Shown piece by piece: positions 51,244 through 59,429 of a DNA stretch of 62,964 nt. Below the pieces are notes generated by a model that saw only the letters and a program-made list of their open reading frames with translations, was not told the DNA's origin and did not search any database. Position numbers and translations under genes: made by a program. Position 1 is the first letter of the stretch, and every line of letters begins with the position of its first letter. The DNA comes from Roseomonas populi (GTDB lineage Bacteria > Pseudomonadota > Alphaproteobacteria > Acetobacterales > Acetobacteraceae), in assembly GCF_024594815.1 (NCBI RefSeq), contig NZ_JANJOU010000033.1, positions 1 through 62,964 of the forward strand. Direction: 5' to 3'.

Positions 51244-53286
51244 GTGTCCGACTCCTTCCCCGCCCCGCAGGCCGCCCCTGAACCCCACTCCTTCTACGAC
51301 CTGACCGGCCCGGCGCCGGTGGAGCAGCCGGAGGACTACACGGCCTTCTACGGCAAGTGGGGCGCCTCCCGAAGCTACGGCACGGCCGGGGGCGTGGTGA
51401 CCTGGAGCATCGCCGGATCGGGGCTCGCCAACACGACGGGCACCTACAATTTCTTCACCGGCAGCACCGTGTCGCTGTCGAGCTTCCTGTCCTTCGACTA
51501 CAACGCCGTCCTCGCGCAGGCTTTCGCCGCCTGGTCGTCCGTGGCGAACATCACCTTCGTCCAGGTGGCCGATGGCGGCGGCAACATCGGCACCGGCCTT
51601 TCCGCGAACATCCGCATCGCCGGCGGCTACGTGGATGGCCACCCCTACAGCAGCGTTCTGGGATCCGCCTTCTACCCGTCCTCCTATACGAACCCCGCCA
51701 ACGTGGCCACGGCCGGCGACATCGTCTTCGACAGCGCCGAGGGCAGCTTCTGGAACGCCAGCACCTTCCTCGCCGTCGCCACGCATGAGATCGGGCACGC
51801 GCTGGGGCTGGGCCACTCCTCAGACCCCAACGCCATCATGTACGCCTACCACAACGCCGCCCTCACGCCCCAGGCCGACGACATCGCCGGCATCCGGTCC
51901 ATCTACGGATCCGCCAGCAGCTGGCCCGGCGCGGTGACCATCAACAACGTCGTCCTCACGGAAGGCACGGGGGGCACGACCTTCGCGAACTTCACGGTCA
52001 GCCGCAGTGGCGGGACCTCCGCCTTCTCCGTGAACTACGCCACGTCGGATGGCGCGGCGCGGGCCGGCACCGACTATGTCGCGACCTCCGGCACCCTGTT
52101 CTTCGAGAGCGGCGCCACGTCGAAGACGATCTCCGTCGCCGTCCTCGGGGATGGCATGCATGACCCGAACGAGACCTTTGCCGTCGTCCTCTCCGGCGCC
52201 ACCAACAATGCCTCCTTCAGCAACGCCGTCGGGGTCGGTATCCTGCGGGAGGACGACCCCGCCTTCCACCCGGTTGGTCTTGTCCTTGGGAATTTCGCGC
52301 CCTCTGCCGGTGGCTGGGTCAACAACGACCTCGTTCCCCGCCACCTCGCGGACGTGAATGGCGACGGCATGGCCGACATTGTCGGCTTCGGCTACGGGGG
52401 CGTCCTCGTCTCGCTCGCCACGGGCTTCGGTGCCTTCGCCGCCCCCAGCTTCGAGCTGGGCGCCTTCGGTGCCAGCAACGGCGGCTGGGTCAGCGACAAT
52501 CTCCTGCCGCGCGAGCTGGCCGACGTGAACGGCGATGGCATGGCCGACATCGTCGGCTTCGGCTTCAATGGGGTCCTTGTCTCCCTCGCCACCGGTGGCG
52601 GCCACTTCGCCGGCCCTACCATCGAGCTGGGCGCCTTCGGAGCCAACAGCGGCGGCTGGGTCAGCAGCGACGTCCTTCCCCGCAAGATGGGCGACGTGAA
52701 CGGCGACGGCATGGACGACATCGTCGGCTTCGGCTTCAACGGGGTGTACGTCTCCCTTGCCACTGGCGGCGGCCATTTCGCCGGCCCCAGCTTCGAGCTG
52801 GGCGCCTTCGGCGCCAATAACGGCGGCTGGGTCAGTGACAATCTCCTGCCGCGCGAGCTGGCCGACGTGAACGGCGACGGCATGGACGACATCATCGGCT
52901 TCGGCTTCAACGGGGTGTACGTCTCCCTCGCCACCGGCGGCGGCCATTTCGCCGGCCCCAGCTTCGAGCTGGGCGCCTTCGGCGCCAACAGCGGCGGTTG
53001 GGTCAACAACACCCTCCTCCCCCGCGAGATGGCGGACGTGAACGGCGACGGCATGGCCGACATCATCGGCTTCGGCTACGGGGGCGCCTACGCCTCCCTC
53101 GCCACGGGGGGCGGCCATTTCGGGCCGATGGCGCTGCAGGTCGCGGATTTCGGTGCCTCGGCCGGCGGCTGGGCCAGCAACGCCGTCGTCCCGCGTGAGC
53201 TGGCCGACGTGAACGGCGACGGGCACGACGACATCATCGGCTTCGGCTACGGGGGCGTCTACACAACCCTTTCCAACTACGCCTGA
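51244..53286 (+). CDS. Zinc metalloprotease with Calx-beta domain and VCBS/FG-GAP repeats
   Basis: A 680-residue protein, probably exported. Residues ~40-220 form an M10-like metzincin: HEIGHALGLGH (His181, Glu182, His185, His191) with the Met-turn NAIMYAY (Met199). Residues ~230-335 form a Calx-beta domain (GTDYVATSGTLFFESGATSKTI). The rest is six near-identical 57-residue repeats, each opening DVNGDGMADIVGFG, a calcium-binding-type loop found in FG-GAP/VCBS propellers. There is no N-terminal signal peptide, which fits type I secretion as for serralysins, but the usual RTX nonapeptides are absent. Start is GTG. Confidence 0.86.
   Translation: MSDSFPAPQAAPEPHSFYDLTGPAPVEQPEDYTAFYGKWGASRSYGTAGGVVTWSIAGSGLANTTGTYNFFTGSTVSLSSFLSFDYNAVLAQAFAAWSSVANITFVQVADGGGNIGTGLSANIRIAGGYVDGHPYSSVLGSAFYPSSYTNPANVATAGDIVFDSAEGSFWNASTFLAVATHEIGHALGLGHSSDPNAIMYAYHNAALTPQADDIAGIRSIYGSASSWPGAVTINNVVLTEGTGGTTFANFTVSRSGGTSAFSVNYATSDGAARAGTDYVATSGTLFFESGATSKTISVAVLGDGMHDPNETFAVVLSGATNNASFSNAVGVGILREDDPAFHPVGLVLGNFAPSAGGWVNNDLVPRHLADVNGDGMADIVGFGYGGVLVSLATGFGAFAAPSFELGAFGASNGGWVSDNLLPRELADVNGDGMADIVGFGFNGVLVSLATGGGHFAGPTIELGAFGANSGGWVSSDVLPRKMGDVNGDGMDDIVGFGFNGVYVSLATGGGHFAGPSFELGAFGANNGGWVSDNLLPRELADVNGDGMDDIIGFGFNGVYVSLATGGGHFAGPSFELGAFGANSGGWVNNTLLPREMADVNGDGMADIIGFGYGGAYASLATGGGHFGPMALQVADFGASAGGWASNAVVPRELADVNGDGHDDIIGFGYGGVYTTLSNYA
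52351..53281 (+). repeat. Six tandem 171-bp repeats in the protease gene
   Basis: The sequence GACGTGAA(T/C)GGCGA recurs at 52351, 52522, 52693, 52864, 53035 and 53206, each exactly 171 bp apart, with high identity between neighbours. The last unit is truncated by the stop. The constant period keeps the reading frame, so unit gain or loss would change protein length without frameshift. Confidence 0.92.
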
Positions 53287-53292
53287 TCCCTT

Positions 53293-53316
53293 CCGGCGGC
53301 CCTGCCCGGCCGCCGG
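53293..53316 (+). terminator. Hairpin after the protease gene
   Basis: CCGGCGGCC (53293-53301) pairs perfectly with GGCCGCCGG (53308-53316) around CTGCCC, 6 nt after the stop. It has no T-run. It is the likely end of the protease transcript before the TRAP genes, about 215 nt further on. Confidence 0.45.
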
Positions 53317-53530
53317 CAGGCCACCGGGCAGGTGACGGTCCAAGGCGCGCGGACTGCGCGGCGCACCTTGGCAAGGACTCCACCCCCCTCGCGGGCCGGG
53401 CCGCCGCGCTGCGGTCCCGCCTCGGCCGCCGATCCTGCCCGGCAGCGCACGGCGGGCGGCGCCCGGCCACCCTCTTGCCGCCGCCGCCCTCCCCTCGCAG
53501 AGTGCGCGCAACGATCCGGGGGAGGAAGCA

Positions 53531-54580
53531 TTGACCCAGCCCATGAACCGGCGAGCCTTGCTCTCGGCCGCCGCCGCCCTGCCCGTGCTGGCCGCGCCGC
53601 GGCTGCTGCGGGCCCAGACCCGCTACAAGCCGGAATACAAGATCACGGTGGTCGGCAATCGCCCGATCGCCCTCTCGGAATCCGCCTTCGTCTGGGCCGA
53701 CCTGGTAAACCAGCGCAGCGAGGGCCGGCTGAACTTCAAGGTCTATCCCGGCTCCTCCCTCGTCGGCGGCGACCAGACGCGGGAGCTGGTAGCGATCCGC
53801 CAGGGCGTGATCGACGGCGCCGTCTTCTCCACCATCAACATCTCCCCCCAGGTGCGGGAGATGAACCTCTTCTCCCTCCCCTTCCTCCTGCCGAACCACG
53901 CCGCCTTCGACGCGCTGGTGGCGAGCGAGGTGGGCGCCGCCCTGTTCCGCACCCTGGCCCAGCGCGACATCGAGCCCCTGGCCTGGGGCGAGAACGGCTT
54001 CCGCGAGATCAGCAACAGCAAGCGCCCCATCCGCGCCCCCGCCGACCTGCGCGGCCTGAAGATCCGCTTCGCCGCCGGCGCTATCTTCTCCGAGATCTAC
54101 ACCGCCCTCGGCGCCAACCCCGTGCAGATGTCCTTCGCGGACCTGCAGCCCGCCCTCTCCACCGGCGCGGTGGACGGGCAGGAGAACCCGGTGAACCTCT
54201 TCCTCGGCTTCCGCATGGACACGCTGGCGCAGAAGCACCTGACCATGTGGAACTACTGCGCCGATGCCGGCATCGTCTCCATCAGCAAGCCCGTTCTCGC
54301 CAGCCTGGAGCCCCGGGACCGCGAGATCGTGGTGGAGGCGGCGCGGGAGGCGGGGCAGGCCGGCAACAACGCCGCCCGCAAGGGCCTGGGCGTTCCGCCC
54401 AGCAGCGACCGCTCCTCGCTGGAGGAATGCGCCCGCCGCGGCGTTGAGGTGATCGACCTTTCCGCCGCCGAGAAGCGCGCCTTCGCGCAGGCCACGAAAC
54501 CTGTCTACGACAAGTGGGCGCAGACCGTCGGCACCGACCTCGTCCGCAAGGCCGAGGCCGCCATCGCCCGTGTGAGCTGA
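53531..54580 (+). CDS. dctP: TRAP transporter substrate-binding protein DctP
   Basis: A 349-residue periplasmic receptor for a TRAP importer. The signal NRRALLSAAAALPVLAAPRLLRAQ is followed by the DctP pattern: the GRLNFKVYPGSSLVGGDQTRELVAIRQGVIDGAV segment, LRGLKIRFAAGAIFSEIYTALGANPV and LSTGAVDGQENPVNLF. I chose TTG 53531 because GGAGGAAG lies 5 nt before it; ATG 53543 is the alternative. The ligand is probably an organic acid; its identity is not readable. Confidence 0.93.
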   Translation: MTQPMNRRALLSAAAALPVLAAPRLLRAQTRYKPEYKITVVGNRPIALSESAFVWADLVNQRSEGRLNFKVYPGSSLVGGDQTRELVAIRQGVIDGAVFSTINISPQVREMNLFSLPFLLPNHAAFDALVASEVGAALFRTLAQRDIEPLAWGENGFREISNSKRPIRAPADLRGLKIRFAAGAIFSEIYTALGANPVQMSFADLQPALSTGAVDGQENPVNLFLGFRMDTLAQKHLTMWNYCADAGIVSISKPVLASLEPRDREIVVEAAREAGQAGNNAARKGLGVPPSSDRSSLEECARRGVEVIDLSAAEKRAFAQATKPVYDKWAQTVGTDLVRKAEAAIARVS

Positions 54581-54593
54581 CCCACCGCACCGC

Positions 54594-55103
54594 ATGACCG
54601 AGCACGCCGATATCCAGGCCCCGGGCCTCCAGCTCGGGGAGGCCCCGCCGCGCGTTCCCATCACCCTAGAGGGCGCGCTGGCCGCCGCCGCCATGGCGGT
54701 GCTGGCCGTCATCACCATGGCCAACGTCGCCATGCGCTACCTGACGGACGTCTCCATCGCCTTCACCGAGGAGTACTCGGTGGCGATCATGGTGGTGATG
54801 ACCTTCCTCGGCAGCGCCGCCGCCTTCGGGGCGGACCGCCACATCCGCGTCACCTACTTCACCGAGAAGCTGCCGATCCGCACCGCCCGCATGGTGGAGA
54901 TCCTCGTCCTCCTCTGCGGCCTCTTCGTCTTCGGGTCGCTCGCCTGGTTCGGCGCCTTCTACACCTGGGACGAGTACCGCTTCGAGGTCCTCTCCCCCGG
55001 CCTCGGCGTGCCGCAATGGCTCTACACGGGCTGGATGCCGCTCATGTCCCTCGTCATCTGCGCGCGCCTGATCGGCCGCATGATCCGGGTGGCCCGCGCG
55101 TGA
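54594..55103 (+). CDS. dctQ: TRAP transporter small permease DctQ
   Basis: A 169-residue four-segment membrane protein, the small subunit of the TRAP transporter. After a polar N terminus it has AMAVLAVITMANVAMRYL, the typical FTEEYSVAIMVVMTFLGSAAAF and a final segment near WMPLMSLVICARLIGR. It starts 13 nt after dctP and overlaps dctM by 4 nt (GTGA). Confidence 0.92.
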   Translation: MTEHADIQAPGLQLGEAPPRVPITLEGALAAAAMAVLAVITMANVAMRYLTDVSIAFTEEYSVAIMVVMTFLGSAAAFGADRHIRVTYFTEKLPIRTARMVEILVLLCGLFVFGSLAWFGAFYTWDEYRFEVLSPGLGVPQWLYTGWMPLMSLVICARLIGRMIRVARA

Positions 55104-56407
55104 CGCTCGCCATCCTCCTCCTCGTCGGCCTCTTCATCCTGCTCATGCTTGTCGGCGTGCCGATCGGCGTCGCCATGGGCCTCACCGGTTTCCTGGTCAT
55201 CGCGATGGAGGGCATGGGCGCCATGGCCCTGCCCACCAACATCTGGACGGGCATCGCCAAATACCCCCTCCTCGCCCTGCCCATGTTCGTCCTCGCCGGG
55301 ATGGTATTCGAGCGGGCGGGCGTCGCCGCGCGCATGGTCGGCTTCGCCCAGCTCCTCGTGGGCAACCGCACGGGCGCGCTGGCCATCGTCGCCGTGCTCC
55401 TCTGCATGATCCTCGGCGGCGTCAGCGGCTCCGGCGCGGCGGATGCGGCGGCGGTGGCCGCCGTGATGGTCCCGCCCATGCTGCGCCAGGGCTACCCGCC
55501 CTCCTACGTCGCCTCCCTCACAGCGGCGGGCGGATCGACGGACGTGCTGATCCCGCCCTCCATCCCCTTCATCGTCTATGCCGTGCTGGTGCCGGGCGTC
55601 TCCGTCCCCGCGCTCTTCCTAGCTGGCGTGGTGCCCGGCATCCTCTCCGGCCTCGCCCTTATCATCCCCGCCGTCTGGCTCGCCCGCCGCGGCGGCTTCG
55701 GCCTGCCGGAGCCCCGCTCCGCCCGCCCGCCCCTCACCGCCGCCCGCCTCTGGCGCTCCTTCCTCGATGCCCTTTGGGGCCTTGCCGCGCCGGTGGTGAT
55801 CCTCGGCGGCCTGCGCTCCGGCGCCTTCACGCCCACGGAGGCCGCGGTGGTCGCCGTCTTCTACGGACTCTTCGTCGGCGTGGTGGTCTATCGCAGCCTC
55901 TCCTGGCGCGACATCTACGAGGTGCTGCGCGACAGCGCGGAGATCTCCGCCGTCGTCCTCCTCATCATCGCCCTCGCCGCCATCTACGCCCATGCCGGCA
56001 GTGCCGCCGGCATCTTCGACGCGCTGGCAACCCTGCTGATCGGCCTGACCACGAACGAGACGGTCATGCTGCTCGCCATCACCGTGCTACTGATGATTGC
56101 CGGCACGGCGCTGGACGCCATCTCCACCTACCTCATCTTCCTCCCCATCCTCCTGCCCATCGCCGCCCTGTTCCACTGGGACCTGACCTGGTTCGGCGTG
56201 ATCATCACCATGAACGTCGCCATCGGCGCCTTCACCCCGCCCACCGCCGTGAACCTCATGGTCACCTGCCGCATCGCCGGCTGCACCATGGAGAGCACCA
56301 TGGTCTGGGTCTGGTGGTTCCTGCTGGCGATGACGGCCGTGCTGCTCGCCGTCACCTTCGTGCCGGAGATCGCGCTGGCCCTGCCGCGCTGGATGGGGGA
56401 CCTGTAA
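55100..56407 (+). CDS. dctM: TRAP transporter large permease DctM
   Basis: A 435-residue membrane protein with about twelve segments, the transport subunit of the TRAP system. The family landmarks are ALPMFVLAGMVFERAG, GGVSGSGAADAAAVAAVMVPPMLRQGYPPSYVASLTAAGG, and the C-terminal MNVAIGAFTPPTAVNLMV. The GTG at 55100-55102 overlaps the dctQ stop; the longer upstream frame would lie inside dctQ. A CCTGTAACAGG palindrome covers its stop codon. Confidence 0.93.
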   Translation: MTLAILLLVGLFILLMLVGVPIGVAMGLTGFLVIAMEGMGAMALPTNIWTGIAKYPLLALPMFVLAGMVFERAGVAARMVGFAQLLVGNRTGALAIVAVLLCMILGGVSGSGAADAAAVAAVMVPPMLRQGYPPSYVASLTAAGGSTDVLIPPSIPFIVYAVLVPGVSVPALFLAGVVPGILSGLALIIPAVWLARRGGFGLPEPRSARPPLTAARLWRSFLDALWGLAAPVVILGGLRSGAFTPTEAAVVAVFYGLFVGVVVYRSLSWRDIYEVLRDSAEISAVVLLIIALAAIYAHAGSAAGIFDALATLLIGLTTNETVMLLAITVLLMIAGTALDAISTYLIFLPILLPIAALFHWDLTWFGVIITMNVAIGAFTPPTAVNLMVTCRIAGCTMESTMVWVWWFLLAMTAVLLAVTFVPEIALALPRWMGDL

Positions 56408-56511
56408 CAGGTTACGGCCCGTCCATTCCGCCATGCCAAGGAATGGCGCAGGGATGGGCCGGACTGCCCAAACAGGCGCCAGCAGGCCCGACTAGGCAGG
56501 CCCCACCGCCC

Positions 56512-56527
56512 TGGCACGCTTCTCGCA
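56512..56527 (+). promoter_or_regulatory. Sigma-54 (-24/-12) promoter element of urtABCDE
   Basis: TGGCACGCTTCTCGCA matches the sigma-54 consensus TGGCACG-N4-TTGCA at every defined position but one (TCGCA for TTGCA), with the essential GG and GC at the correct spacing. It lies 70 nt upstream of the urtA ATG. Nitrogen control of urea uptake through NtrC is known in other bacteria. I did not find a clear NtrC site upstream. Confidence 0.68.
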
Positions 56528-56597
56528 ACCCTTGCTTGCAGACCGGCCCGCCGCGGAAGCCCCGCGGGCGCACCGGCCCTTGTGGGACGCGAGAAGA

Positions 56598-57833
56598 ATG
56601 AACGTGAATATCACCCGCCGCGCCGCCCTGGCCGGCCTGGGCGGCGCCCTGGCCCTGCCCGCCATCCGCCCCGCCTTCGCCCAGGGAGCCCCGATCAAGG
56701 TCGGCGTCCTCCACTCCCTCTCCGGCACCATGGCGATCAGCGAGACGGCGCTGCGCGACACCGTGCTGATGATGGTGGAGGACCAAAACAAGAAGGGCGG
56801 CGTGATGGGCCGCCGTCTGGAGGCCGTGGTGGTGGACCCCGCCTCCAACTGGCCCCTCTTCGCCGAGAAGGCGCGGGAGCTGCTGGCCGTCTCCAAGTGC
56901 GACGTGGTCTTCGGCTGCTGGACCTCGGTCTCCCGCAAGTCCGTCCTGCCGGTCTTCGAGGAGCTGAACGGCCTTCTCTTCTACCCCGTGCAGTACGAGG
57001 GCGAGGAGCAGTCCAAGAACGTCTTCTACACCGGCGCCGCCCCGAACCAGCAGGCGATCCCGGCCGTGGAATACCTGATGGGCAAGGATGGCGGCGAGGC
57101 CAAGCGCATCGCGCTGCTGGGCACGGACTACGTCTATCCCCGCACCACCAACCGCATCCTGCGCGCCTACCTGAACAGCAAGGGCGTCGCGGATGCCGAC
57201 ATCATGGAGGAGTACACGCCCTTCGGTCACTCCGACTGGCAGGGCATCGTCTCCCGCGTGAAGCGCTTCGCGGGCGAGGGCAAGAAGACCGCCATCGTCT
57301 CCACCATCAACGGCGACGCCAACGTTCCCTTCTACCGCGAGCTGGGCAACCAGGGCATCAAGGCCGAGGACATCCCCTGCGTCGCCTTCTCCGTCGGTGA
57401 GGAGGAGCTGGCCGGCATCGACACCAAGCCGCTGGTCGGCCACCTGGCCGCCTGGAACTACTTCATGTCAGTGGAAGGCGCGCCGAACACCGCCTTCAAG
57501 AAGATGTGGTCCGACTACATCAAGTCCGACAAGCGCGTGACCAACGACCCGATGGAAGCCACCTACACCGGCTTCCGCATGTGGGTGCAGGCCGTGGAGA
57601 AGGCCAAGTCCACGGGCGTGGATGCGGTGCGCGAGGCGATGTACGGCCAGAAGGTGATGGCGCCCTGTGGCTACGAGGAGGTGATGGGCACCAACCACCA
57701 CCTCTCCAAGCCCGTGATGATCGGCGAGGTGATGGAGAACGGCCAGTTCAACATCGTCTACAAGACGCCGAACGCCATCCCCGCCGAGAACTGGTCCCCC
57801 TTCATCCCCGAGAACAAGAACCGTCGGGGCTGA
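56598..57833 (+). CDS. urtA: Urea ABC transporter substrate-binding protein UrtA
   Basis: A 411-residue periplasmic urea receptor. The signal NITRRAALAGLGGALALPAIRPAFAQ precedes the family start IKVGVLHSLSGTMAISETALRD. CDVVFGCWTSVSRKSVLPVFEELNGLLFYPVQYEGEEQSKNV is highly characteristic of UrtA, as are LLGTDYVYPRTTN and CGYEEVMGTNHHLSKPV. The ATG at 56598 follows GAGAAG. First gene of a complete urtABCDE set; no urease genes are in the window. Confidence 0.96.
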   Translation: MNVNITRRAALAGLGGALALPAIRPAFAQGAPIKVGVLHSLSGTMAISETALRDTVLMMVEDQNKKGGVMGRRLEAVVVDPASNWPLFAEKARELLAVSKCDVVFGCWTSVSRKSVLPVFEELNGLLFYPVQYEGEEQSKNVFYTGAAPNQQAIPAVEYLMGKDGGEAKRIALLGTDYVYPRTTNRILRAYLNSKGVADADIMEEYTPFGHSDWQGIVSRVKRFAGEGKKTAIVSTINGDANVPFYRELGNQGIKAEDIPCVAFSVGEEELAGIDTKPLVGHLAAWNYFMSVEGAPNTAFKKMWSDYIKSDKRVTNDPMEATYTGFRMWVQAVEKAKSTGVDAVREAMYGQKVMAPCGYEEVMGTNHHLSKPVMIGEVMENGQFNIVYKTPNAIPAENWSPFIPENKNRRG

Positions 57834-57843
57834 CAAGGAAGGA

Positions 57844-57867
57844 GGGCGGCGGGGCAACCCGCCGCCC
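57844..57867 (+). repeat. Perfect hairpin between urtA and urtB
   Basis: GGGCGGCGGG (57844-57853) and CCCGCCGCCC (57858-57867) form a perfect 10-bp stem with a GCAA tetraloop. It ends 8 nt before the urtB ATG and has no T-run. Its position suggests mRNA stabilisation of urtA or reduced translation of urtB, giving more receptor than permease. Confidence 0.6.
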
Positions 57868-57875
57868 GCACGATC

Positions 57876-59429
57876 ATGACGCGCATCCTTCCCCTTCTCC
57901 TGGTCCTGCTGTTCGCACTTCCCGCCGCCGCGCAGGACGCCTTCCTCGACGCGCTCCCCGGCCTCGCCGGCGGCTTCGGGACCCAGGCGGAGGCGGTGGA
58001 GCGCCTGGGCGCCGGGGGCGACCCGCGTGCCCTGCCCGTGCTGCGCGCCCTCTCGGAGAGCACCCTCCGCAAGAATGGCAGCACGATCATCCTGCCGGAC
58101 GGCAAGGACGCCGCCACGGGCCAGCCCACCGACACGGCCGCCGCCGAGACGATCCGCATCAACAACCGCGTCCGCTCCGCCCTGCGCGGCGCCTTGGGCC
58201 GGCTGCAACTCGTCTCTGCCAGCGCGGATGAGCGCCTCGCCGCCGCCGATTCCGTCTTCCGCAGCCGCAGCGCCGACAACATCGCGCCGCTTGAGGCCGC
58301 GATCGCCCGGGAAGCCGTGCCGCTCGTGAAGGAGCGGCAGCAACTGGCCCTCGCCGCCTCCCGCCTCGTCGCAGCCGATGCCGCGGTGAAGCGCCAGGGC
58401 ATCGCCACCCTGGGCGAAGCCTCTTCCGAGGACGCCCGCGCCCTCCTGCTCGAAGCCCGCGCCGCCAACCCCGACCTGACCGCCGATATCGACAAGGCCG
58501 TCGCTGCCATCGACAGCCGCCTGGCCTTCAAGCGCGCCGCCGAGACCCTGTTCCAGGGCCTCTCCCTCGGCTCCGTCCTGCTGCTGGCCGCGCTGGGCCT
58601 CGCCATCACCTTCGGCGTCATGGGCGTGATCAACATGGCCCATGGCGAGTTCGTCATGCTCGGCGCCTACACCACCTTCGTGGTGCAGGAGGCCTGCCGC
58701 GGCATCCCCTGGCTGCTGCCCTGGTCCCTTCCCCTCTCCGTCCCCGCCGCCTTCCTCGTGGCGGGCCTCGCGGGCGCGGCGCTGGAGCGCGGGCTGATCC
58801 GCCATCTCTACGGCCGCCCGCTGGAAACCCTGCTGATGACCTTCGGCGTCGGCATGATCCTGCAGCAGGCCGTGCGCCTGGCCTTCGGCGCCCAGAACCG
58901 GGAAGTCCTCTCCCCCGCCTGGATGCAGGGCATCCTCTCCCTGCCCGGCGGCATCAACATCACGCAGAACCGCCTCTGGGTGATCGTCTTCTCCCTCCTC
59001 GTCCTCGGCCTGACGCTTGCTGCGATCCGCCTCACCCGCTTCGGGCTGGAGATGCGCGCGGTGGTGCAGAACCGCCGCACCGCCGCCACCATGGGCATCC
59101 GCACGGGCCGGGTGGACGCCCTCACCTTCGCCTTCGGCTCCGGCCTCGCCGGCATGGCGGGCGTCGCGCTCTCCCAGATCGACAACGTCTCCCCCAACCT
59201 CGGCACAGGCTACATCATCGACAGCTTCATGGTCGTGGTCTTCGGCGGCGTCGGCAGCCTCATCGGCACCCTCGTCGGCGCCATGGGGCTGGGCGTGCTG
59301 AACAAGGTCATCGAGCCCTGGGCCGGCGCCGTGCTCGCCAAGGTGGCCGTCCTGGTGATCATCATGCTCTTCATCCAGCGCCGCCCGCGCGGCCTCTTCG
59401 CCCTCAAGGGCCGGGCGGCCGAGGCATGA
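57876..59429 (+). CDS. urtB: Urea ABC transporter permease UrtB
   Basis: A 517-residue permease. As usual for UrtB, it begins with a signal peptide (RILPLLLVLLFALPAAAQ) and an extracytoplasmic domain of about 200 residues, followed by a LivH-type membrane domain from LFQGLSLGSVLLLAALGLAITFGVMGVINMAHGEFVMLGAY. The EAA-like region ATMGIRTGRVDALTFAFGSGLAG is present. It overlaps urtC by 4 nt. Confidence 0.96.
   Translation: MTRILPLLLVLLFALPAAAQDAFLDALPGLAGGFGTQAEAVERLGAGGDPRALPVLRALSESTLRKNGSTIILPDGKDAATGQPTDTAAAETIRINNRVRSALRGALGRLQLVSASADERLAAADSVFRSRSADNIAPLEAAIAREAVPLVKERQQLALAASRLVAADAAVKRQGIATLGEASSEDARALLLEARAANPDLTADIDKAVAAIDSRLAFKRAAETLFQGLSLGSVLLLAALGLAITFGVMGVINMAHGEFVMLGAYTTFVVQEACRGIPWLLPWSLPLSVPAAFLVAGLAGAALERGLIRHLYGRPLETLLMTFGVGMILQQAVRLAFGAQNREVLSPAWMQGILSLPGGINITQNRLWVIVFSLLVLGLTLAAIRLTRFGLEMRAVVQNRRTAATMGIRTGRVDALTFAFGSGLAGMAGVALSQIDNVSPNLGTGYIIDSFMVVVFGGVGSLIGTLVGAMGLGVLNKVIEPWAGAVLAKVAVLVIIMLFIQRRPRGLFALKGRAAEA

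Noticed and set aside
52351-53281. Regularly spaced repeats that could suggest a CRISPR array
   Set aside because: The period is 171 bp, the repeats fill the unit with no variable spacers, and they encode an in-frame protein repeat.
56401-56448. A terminator after dctM formed by CCTGTAACAGG and CGCCAT/ATGGCG
   Set aside because: The stems are 5 and 6 bp with no T-run; they are too weak to call.
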